Shown piece by piece: positions 1-4,070 of a stretch of 5,669 nt of DNA. Location: NCBI GenBank assembly GCA_035558335.1, contig DATMCM010000535.1, positions 1-5,669 on the forward strand, written 5' to 3'. The first letter of the stretch is position 1. Each line of letters opens with the position of its first letter. The translations under genes were made by a program, and so were the position numbers. The DNA comes from Onstottus_B sp035558335 (GTDB taxonomy: Bacteria; Acidobacteriota; Blastocatellia; UBA7656). The notes under the pieces were generated by a model. It was not told where the DNA came from. It searched no databases and saw only the letters and a list, made by a program, of their open reading frames with translations.

Positions 1-289
1 GCACGTCACACAGAACGCAATGAGTGCCGAGTATCCCCGCCAACCCCATCCACACTCGCGAGATCTCTTCGAAGATCATCGCGAACACCGTGTAGCTCAA
101 GTCCAACCCGCCGTAAGCTTCGGGCACGTTGGCGCCAAACAGTCCAAGCCGCTTCATTCCTTCGACGATCTCGGTTGGGTATTCGTTGTTGTGTTCGAGC
201 TCGGACGCGACCGGCGAGACTTCCTTGTCGAGGAACTTCTTGACGGTGGCGAGAATGAGTTGTTCTTCTTCGTTGAGCTGGTAAGCCAT
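1..289 (-). CDS. Acyl-CoA dehydrogenase, N-terminal fragment (runs off left edge)
   Basis: The first 96 codons are present, starting at the ATG at 289-287; the rest lies beyond base 1. The protein begins MAYQLNEEEQLILATVKKFL and continues through KEVSPVASELE, a GLFGANVPEAYGGLDLSY stretch and IFEEISRV. This is the usual order of the all-helical N-terminal domain of acyl-CoA dehydrogenases: an opening helix, the 'G(L/F)xGxxxPExYGG' turn, then the EE(I/L)SRV helix. The family oxidises acyl-CoA to trans-2-enoyl-CoA with FAD, passing electrons to ETF, in the cytoplasm. The catalytic Glu and the C-terminal FAD domain are outside the window, so chain-length preference cannot be judged. A strong Shine-Dalgarno AGGAGG (300-295) lies 5 nt before the ATG and fixes the start. 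The thiolase upstream on the same strand fits beta-oxidation or a related acyl-CoA pathway. Family assignment is firm; the substrate is unknown. Confidence 0.9.
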   Translation of the reverse strand, partial: MAYQLNEEEQLILATVKKFLDKEVSPVASELEHNNEYPTEIVEGMKRLGLFGANVPEAYGGLDLSYTVFAMIFEEISRVWMGLAGILGTHCVLCDV

Positions 290-294
290 CGGAG

Positions 295-300
295 CCTCCT
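295..300 (-). promoter_or_regulatory. Shine-Dalgarno of the acyl-CoA dehydrogenase
   Basis: A perfect AGGAGG on the minus strand with 5 nt to the ATG at 289. It is the strongest ribosome binding site in the window and supports the start of the partial gene at the left edge. Confidence 0.8.
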
Positions 301-381
301 GAGGAGTCGCAATCTTAGCACGCCGCGAAAGGCTCTCAGAAGCGCCGGAACATTCTGGCAGTGTCTTGATTTCGGCGTCCG

Positions 382-476
382 CTCTGCGTTGCCTTTGCGC
401 CTCAGCGTCTCTGCGGTTAGACAGTCTTGAAACCTGCTAACCGCAGAGCCGCCGAGACGCGGAGACAAACGCGGAG
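382..476. repeat. Long imperfect inverted repeat (hairpin) of the GCGTCTCTGCGGTTAG class
   Basis: The left arm (382-420) and right arm (437-476) are inverted copies around a 16-nt loop (421-436). The inner 24 nt (397-420 against 437-460) match at 21 of 24 positions, and the innermost 12 (CTCTGCGGTTAG / CTAACCGCAGAG) match perfectly. The outer parts, CTCTGCGTTGCCTTT and the reverse complement of 461-476, still align with a one-base gap. The arms are made of degenerate GCGTCTCTGCGG-like steps, a style of dispersed intergenic repeat I associate with several environmental bacterial phyla (recollection, not a search). No transposase is present and no flanking target duplication is evident. It lies between the second zinc-ribbon gene and the acyl-CoA dehydrogenase, and would fold strongly in read-through RNA. 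There is no T-run after it on the minus strand, so it is not a canonical terminator. Confidence 0.75.
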
Positions 477-505
477 AAATGGAAATTAAGACGCCGCCAA
501 CATTC

Positions 506-1339
506 TCATTCCAACGAGTCGGTCTCCCGGGCCCGACGGACAACCACCGGCGCCTTTTGAGGAGTCATCAGTTCGGTTGTGCCTTCGACGATCGATGGAG
601 GCGGTGACGGCAAAGCCGCTCTTTCCTGCATCGACAAGGCTCCGGTCTGTTCCGAAGTCGCTTCTGGTTGGGGAGAGGCGGTCGGGTTGAGCGCCTTGTG
701 CAAGCGACGCATACCCAGGATCAGGAAATAAAAACCCAGGAGTTCGCCCAACCCGAGAAGCAGCCAGCCGAAGCTGACTCCCTTCTCGCTGTCGGACAGC
801 AGAATCATCGGCAGGGTAAGGGCAAGAGTCAGCAGGCAGAGGATCAACCCGAGAGTTATCTCGATCTGCGTTCCGCTGGCGAGCGCCGTTAGTCGCATCA
901 CCTCGAGTTCGGATGGAAGTGCGTTTCGCGGGCCCGGCTTTCCGCACGCCCTGCAAAAGCGACCTGCTCTGGGGTTCTCCGCGCCGCATGAAGGACAGAA
1001 CACTTCGATCGAAGTAGTGTTGGCGAGAGCTATGATTGCTTCCGCTTCGCGCTCGAGGGCCTGCATTTCACCTTTCGTAAACAACTGCTCGATGGCGTAA
1101 TCAAAGATAGCCAGTGTTGAGGCGGGACTGATGGGCTTTAAGGCTATGGTGAGTTTGGTGTCGTAGTCCAACACCATGGCCACCCAAATGTTTTTTTGCC
1201 TGGGGCGCTTTGCCTGGATTGGAGTTTCACCAAGTACGATGTAACCGAAGTCTTCGAGCACGTCGGAGAGCCGTTGGCGGACCGTGTCCAAGTCGCCGGC
1301 TATGACTCGTCTGAAGTGATGCTCTGAACCACCCACCAT
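506..1339 (-). CDS. Zinc-ribbon, two-TM membrane protein, paralogue 2 (function unknown)
   Basis: 277 residues from the ATG at 1339; a TTG directly before it (1342) is possible but its Shine-Dalgarno spacing is poorer. Layout: residues 8-107 form an N-terminal alpha/beta-looking domain (VIAGDLDTVRQRLSDVLEDF ... LTIALKPIS ... TKGEMQALEREAEAIIALA). A zinc ribbon follows with Cys115, Cys118, Cys129 and Cys132 (CPSCGAENPRAGRFCRACG). The segment LPSELEVMRLTALASG comes next, then two hydrophobic helices at about 161-181 and 189-209 with a short SDSEKG turn, a basic MRRLHK stop, and a proline-rich tail containing ERAALPSPPPSIVEGTTEL. The short inter-helix loop suggests both termini face the cytoplasm, which would put the ribbon inside (inference). 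It starts 13 nt after the stop of its paralogue and shares the whole architecture, so it arose by tandem duplication. I do not recognise a characterised family. Roles as a membrane-anchored adaptor or stress/regulatory protein are only guesses. Confidence 0.85.
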   Translation of the reverse strand: MVGGSEHHFRRVIAGDLDTVRQRLSDVLEDFGYIVLGETPIQAKRPRQKNIWVAMVLDYDTKLTIALKPISPASTLAIFDYAIEQLFTKGEMQALEREAEAIIALANTTSIEVFCPSCGAENPRAGRFCRACGKPGPRNALPSELEVMRLTALASGTQIEITLGLILCLLTLALTLPMILLSDSEKGVSFGWLLLGLGELLGFYFLILGMRRLHKALNPTASPQPEATSEQTGALSMQERAALPSPPPSIVEGTTELMTPQKAPVVVRRARETDSLE

Positions 1340-1346
1340 CAACTCA

Positions 1347-1350
1347 CTCC
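1347..1350 (-). promoter_or_regulatory. Shine-Dalgarno deciding the start of zinc-ribbon gene 2
   Basis: GGAG on the minus strand (1350-1347), immediately after the TAG stop of the preceding gene. It lies 7 nt from the ATG at 1339 and only 4 nt from the TTG at 1342, so it favours the ATG. The 13-nt gap between the genes implies co-transcription and probably coupled translation. Confidence 0.6.
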
Positions 1351-1352
1351 GA

Positions 1353-2195
1353 CTATGGGATGGGGTCAGTGTCTCGAGGAAGATTCACGGAAGCTTGCAC
1401 TCTCTTCGAGTCGTCCATTAGCCCTGTTGTTCTCTCGGTTACTGAGGCAGGTACGGGCGGCAGCGCAGCACGTTGCTCATGAAGCGAACGAGTCGTTTCA
1501 GCCGCCGGTTCATCTTGCAAAGGTGCAGCGGAATTGACCGTCGCACGCAGACGACGAATCGCAGCAAATAGATAAAGGCCGGCCAGTAGGTCGCCGATCA
1601 GGAAAACAATCCATCCCGCCCACAGAGCTATCGGTGTTCCCGAAAAAAGCAGCCCTGCGCCGATGATCAACGTTAGCAACGCGATGACGCTGCCGAACAC
1701 CAGTTCCTGATGTGCCGCGCTCGCGCTGGCCGTGAGTCGCATAACCTCGAGCTCCGCGGGCAGCTTGTTTCCGGCGACTGGTGCTCCACAAACTCTGCAG
1801 AAACGGACCGCGTCCGTACTTTGCGCGCCACAGCCGGCGCAGATCGTTCTGCCTGTGGAGATGGCAAGCGCAATGAGAGCCTCGGCCTCACGCTCCAATG
1901 CTTGTTTGTCACCCTTCGTAAACAGGTAAGGAACCGAGTAATCGAAGGTCGCCAGCGTAGACGCTTCGCTTATTTGCTTCAGTCCGATTGTGAGCCGGCC
2001 GTGGTATTCAAGAACGGTGGAGTTGAAAAGGCTTTTGGTCTGATTGCGCTTGACCTGAATGGGAATCTCGCCGAGGAGGAGATAGTTGAAGTCCTCGAGA
2101 ACGTCGCAGAGCTTGCGACGCACGGTTTCTACATCGCCGGGTACCACTCGCCCGAAGCGGTGCTCTTCATATCCTCCGGAGCTGGCGGTGGTCAT
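1353..2195 (-). CDS. Zinc-ribbon, two-TM membrane protein, paralogue 1 (function unknown)
   Basis: 280 residues from the ATG at 2195. Layout matches the following gene. Residues 14-112 are an N-terminal domain (RVVPGDVETVRRKLCDVLED, LGEIPIQVKR, GRLTIGLKQIS, LFTKGDKQALEREAEALIAL). A zinc ribbon follows with Cys119, Cys122, Cys133 and Cys136 (CAGCGAQSTDAVRFCRVCG). After LPAELEVMRLTASASA come two TM helices at about 165-185 and 189-212, the second ended by IRRLRA, and a tail with EQRAALPPVPASVTERTTGL. By eye more than half of the first 165 residues match the paralogue, less in the helices. No good Shine-Dalgarno precedes the ATG; a GGAGGA lies inside the coding start instead. The ATG is still preferred because the GG(Y/S)E-H-F-RV region is shared with the paralogue. 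It lies 47 nt after the thiolase stop, so it is probably in the thiolase transcript. Function is not known. Confidence 0.85.
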   Translation of the reverse strand: MTTASSGGYEEHRFGRVVPGDVETVRRKLCDVLEDFNYLLLGEIPIQVKRNQTKSLFNSTVLEYHGRLTIGLKQISEASTLATFDYSVPYLFTKGDKQALEREAEALIALAISTGRTICAGCGAQSTDAVRFCRVCGAPVAGNKLPAELEVMRLTASASAAHQELVFGSVIALLTLIIGAGLLFSGTPIALWAGWIVFLIGDLLAGLYLFAAIRRLRATVNSAAPLQDEPAAETTRSLHEQRAALPPVPASVTERTTGLMDDSKRVQASVNLPRDTDPIP

Positions 2196-2242
2196 AGACT
2201 AATCGCGCCATGGGCTTTGGAGGCCGTACCAGGGTGAGAACG

Positions 2243-3397
2243 CTACGGGTGACCAAGCCCAATTATTGAGCAGGTGAATGACCCGGGGTTCCCGCCCAGA
2301 TTGTGCGCAAGCCCGAGCTTCATATCCTTAACCTGGCGCTCGCCGGCCTTGCCCTGGAGTTGATGATAAATCTCGTAAAGCATGCGCAAGCCGCTTGCGC
2401 CGATCGGGTGGCCGAACGACTTCAACCCGCCGTCCGTGTTCACCGGCAAGTCGCCCTTCAGCGTGAATGCTCCCGAGTCGATGTCGGTCTTAGCCTTGCC
2501 CGGCTCAGAAAACCCAAGATCCTCGTAGATGATCATCTCGGTTATCGAGAAGCAGTCGTGGACTTCGGCCATGCTCACTTCCTTGCGCGGGTCCTTTATG
2601 CCAAGTTGATCGTAGACCTGTTTCGCGGCAGCCTTGGTCTCGGGAAAACTTGTGAAGTCAAAATCCGGATCGAGCCTTCCGGTGCCTGGTCCCACCGCGA
2701 GCCCCATCGCTTTGATTGTCACGAAGTCCTTGTTGAACTTCGGCGCAAGCTCGGTGCGCGTAATTATCGCCGCCGCCGCGCCATCAGTAGTCGGACAGCA
2801 ATCCAGCAACCCAAGCGGTGACGCGATCATCGGTGCTTTCATTGCCTGCTCGACCGTGATCTCTTTTTGGAAGTGAGCCTTCTTGTTGCGCGCCCCGTTG
2901 TAGTGGTTCTTCACCGAAATCTTCGCAAGCTCTTCTTTGCCGGTTCCGTACCGGTGGAAGTATCGATTGGCCGCGAGCGCGAACGCTCCGGGGGCGGTGT
3001 TGCCCGCGCCGATCACCGACGAAGCCGCGCCGGGCAGCCCCGAATAACCCGAGTCTTTGAGCTTCTCAAAGCCGACGACCAGCACCAAATCGTACGCTCC
3101 GGCGGCTACCGAGAACGCAGCGTTGCGAAGGGCGTCCTGGCCGGTCGCGCACATGTTCTCGACCCTGGTGATCGGGATGTATTGAAGCTTGAGCGGCTTT
3201 GAAAGCGACTGCCCCGAGATCCCCGAGACGAGCGTGCCGACCCAAGCGGCCTCGATCTGCGCGGGTTCGACGCCGGCGTCCTCGAACGCCTCGTAGGCGG
3301 CTTCGACGATCAAGTCATCTTCGCTCTTGTCCCAGTGCTCGCCAAACTTGGTGCAGCCCATGCCGATTATGGCTACCTTATCGCTGAGGTTTCTCAT
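2243..3397 (-). CDS. Thiolase of the SCP2/SCP-x type (acetyl-CoA acetyltransferase-like)
   Basis: 384 residues and complete, the usual length for this subfamily. The N-terminus is VAIIGMGCTKFGEHWDKS, typical of SCP2-type thiolases. The nucleophile is Cys83 in ENMCATGQDAL. Other family marks are the glycine/alanine-rich TTDGAAAAII (203-212), His280 in the EVHDCFSITE motif, His330 in NTDGGLKSFGHPIGASG, and the closing AHNLGGNPGSF (364-374). Ordinary biosynthetic and degradative thiolases carry a second catalytic Cys (CxG motif) near the C-terminus; this subfamily has the HNLGG-type segment there, as seen here. The expected reaction is CoA-dependent cleavage of 3-ketoacyl-CoA or the reverse condensation, in the cytoplasm; the substrate, possibly branched or sterol-like, cannot be read from sequence. 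The start ATG at 3397 follows AGGAG (3407-3403) at 5 nt, with a promoter at 3444-3472. Two zinc-ribbon genes follow, and an acyl-CoA dehydrogenase lies farther downstream. It is not the DUF35 pairing common for such thiolases. Confidence 0.93.
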   Translation of the reverse strand: MRNLSDKVAIIGMGCTKFGEHWDKSEDDLIVEAAYEAFEDAGVEPAQIEAAWVGTLVSGISGQSLSKPLKLQYIPITRVENMCATGQDALRNAAFSVAAGAYDLVLVVGFEKLKDSGYSGLPGAASSVIGAGNTAPGAFALAANRYFHRYGTGKEELAKISVKNHYNGARNKKAHFQKEITVEQAMKAPMIASPLGLLDCCPTTDGAAAAIITRTELAPKFNKDFVTIKAMGLAVGPGTGRLDPDFDFTSFPETKAAAKQVYDQLGIKDPRKEVSMAEVHDCFSITEMIIYEDLGFSEPGKAKTDIDSGAFTLKGDLPVNTDGGLKSFGHPIGASGLRMLYEIYHQLQGKAGERQVKDMKLGLAHNLGGNPGSFTCSIIGLGHP

Positions 3398-3402
3398 ATC
3401 GT

Positions 3403-3407
3403 CTCCT
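3403..3407 (-). promoter_or_regulatory. Shine-Dalgarno of the thiolase
   Basis: AGGAG on the minus strand with 5 nt to the ATG at 3397. It confirms the thiolase start, which also matches the conserved N-terminal VAIIGxGxTKFG motif. Confidence 0.75.
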
Positions 3408-3443
3408 GTTGTGAGCTTGATTCGCCGAAGCGCTTCTTAGCAA

Positions 3444-3472
3444 GTCATATCAAATCGACTGAGGTGAGTCAA
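3444..3472 (-). promoter_or_regulatory. Candidate sigma-70 promoter for the thiolase transcript
   Basis: Read on the minus strand: -35 TTGACT (3472-3467, five of six to TTGACA), a spacer of exactly 17 nt, then -10 TATGAC (3449-3444, four of six to TATAAT). The expected start near 3437 gives a 5' leader of about 40 nt ending in the AGGAG and ATG of the thiolase. The position between the repeat array and the gene makes sense. The -10 is only moderate, and a short match like this can occur by chance. Confidence 0.5.
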
Positions 3473-3565
3473 CGAGTTCGACCTCTCGACTTCTGTCAGC
3501 AATGTTTGGCGAATCGGCATGCAGATTCAGCCGTCCGCGATCTCGGCGTCCTATCGCTCGCGTGT
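3473..3565. other. Unassigned spacer between promoter and array
   Basis: I see no gene, hairpin or terminator here apart from the half-palindrome GTCCTATCG at 3548-3556. Reading frames across it on the plus strand are overlaps from the antisense of the thiolase leader. Together with the array and the thiolase leader it makes up the 673-nt gene-free interval at 3398-4070. Confidence 0.5.
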
Positions 3566-3566
3566 C

Positions 3567-3666
3567 CTATCGATAGGTAACCGCTACGCGGCCAGCGGCT
3601 CCCAACTTTGCGCTTTCTATCGATAGGCAACCGCTACGCGGCCAGCCGCTCCCAACTTTGCGCTTT
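3567..3666 (+). repeat. Type-A block: two 50-bp units
   Basis: Each unit is CTATCGATAG, then G(T/C)AACCGCTACGCGGCCAG, then a tail ending CTCCCAACTTTGCGCTTT. The two copies differ at only two places I can see: GTAACC against GCAACC, and CAGCGGCT against CAGCCGCT. The tail differs from that of the type-B units, with at most weak similarity (a shared GCGCT). Confidence 0.85.
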
Positions 3667-3727
3667 CTATCGATAGACCGGAGCGTTGACGGCGGATCCT
3701 GGCCGCGTAGCGGTTACCTATCGATAG
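3567..3727. repeat. Perfect 29-bp inverted pair bridging the two blocks
   Basis: Bases 3567-3595 (palindrome plus GTAACCGCTACGCGGCCAG) are the exact reverse complement of 3699-3727. Any transcript crossing the array could form a 29-bp stem here, and unit 2 could form nearly the same stem with any type-B unit. Confidence 0.85.
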
Positions 3728-4050
3728 ACCGGAGCGCTGACGGCGGATCCTGGCCGCGTAGCGGTTACCTATCGATAGACCGGAGCACTGACGGCGGATC
3801 CTGGCCGCGTAGCGGTTACCTGTCAATAGACCGGAGCGCTGACGGCGTATCCTGGCCGCGTAGCGGTTACCTATCGATAGACCGGAGCGCTGAAGGCGGA
3901 TCCTGGGCCGCGTAGCGGTTACCTATCGATAGACCGGAGCGTTGACGGCGGATCCTGGCCGCGTAGCGGTTACCTATCGATAGACCGGAGCACTGACGGC
4001 GGATCCTGGGCCGCGTAGCGGTTACCTATCGATAGACCGGAGCGCTGACG
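3667..4050 (-). repeat. Type-B block: seven full 51-52-bp units plus a partial eighth
   Basis: On the plus strand each unit reads CTATCGATAG, ACCGGAGCGYTGACGGC, GGATCCTGG, CCGCGTAGCGGTTAC. Variation is limited: GTT, GCT or ACT in the GCGYTGAC segment; one GGATCC changed to GTATCC (unit 4); GACGG to GAAGG (unit 5); an extra G after CCTGG in units 5 and 7, making them 52 bp. The eighth copy ends at GCTGACG (4050), where unrelated sequence begins. Each unit has a second small dyad, CCGC-GTA-GCGG, besides the palindrome. Confidence 0.88.
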
Positions 4051-4070
4051 AACAAATGCAAGACGGTCGC

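Larger units (their letters stand above)
290..505. other. Intergenic region between zinc-ribbon gene 2 and acyl-CoA dehydrogenase
   Basis: No convincing gene is present. It contains the Shine-Dalgarno of the acyl-CoA dehydrogenase and the long hairpin at 382-476. A weak -10-like TAAGAT lies on the minus strand at about 311-316 but has no credible -35 at normal spacing, so I do not call a promoter. Open frames crossing the region on either strand are made largely of the hairpin repeat and overlap the real genes. Confidence 0.6.
3566..4050. repeat. Palindrome array: ten CTATCGATAG sites about every 51 bp, with an orientation switch
   Basis: The 10-bp palindrome CTATCGATAG starts at 3567, 3617, 3667, 3718, 3769, 3820 (degenerate, CTGTCAATAG), 3871, 3923, 3974 and 4026. 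Start-to-start steps are 50, 50, 51, 51, 51, 51, 52, 51 and 52. Spacers are near-identical within each block, so this is not a CRISPR. A second element, GTAACCGCTACGCGGCCAG, follows palindromes 1 and 2 in forward orientation (GCAACC in unit 2) and precedes palindromes 4-10 in reverse. Palindrome 3 lacks it on both sides and is the switch point. Half a palindrome (GTCCTATCG) recurs at 3548-3556, so the array may once have extended left. The right end stops 20 bp before the SpoIID-peptidase stop codon. No transposase or integrase adjoins it. Function is unknown: possibilities are a protein-binding array, a recombination or slippage product, or a structured RNA in read-through transcripts. Confidence 0.9.

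Noticed and set aside
382..476. Rho-independent terminator of zinc-ribbon gene 2
   Set aside because: The hairpin is strong but imperfect, has a 16-nt loop and is not followed by a T-run on the minus strand.
506..2195. DUF35-type zinc-ribbon/OB-fold partner of the thiolase
   Set aside because: The Cys ribbon is central, two TM helices follow it and no OB-fold-like region is evident, so the proteins are not DUF35 partners.
1710..2237. 175-codon plus-strand open frame opposite zinc-ribbon gene 1
   Set aside because: It is the antisense shadow of a gene with clear domain conservation to its paralogue; the translation shows no recognisable motif.
3658..3915. Plus-strand open frame encoding 17-residue repeats (SGYLSIDRSxDGGSWPR)
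   Set aside because: It arises because 51 bp equals 17 codons. The 52-bp units break the frame, there is no Shine-Dalgarno, and the 50-bp units do not fit. The opposite strand gives a similar artefact at 3617-3826.
3566..4050. CRISPR array
   Set aside because: The spacers between palindromes are nearly identical to one another, the palindromic part is only 10 bp, and no cas gene is present.
3566..4050. Integron attC or replication iterons
   Set aside because: No integrase, gene cassettes or Rep protein; both the palindrome and the orientation switch fit neither pattern.
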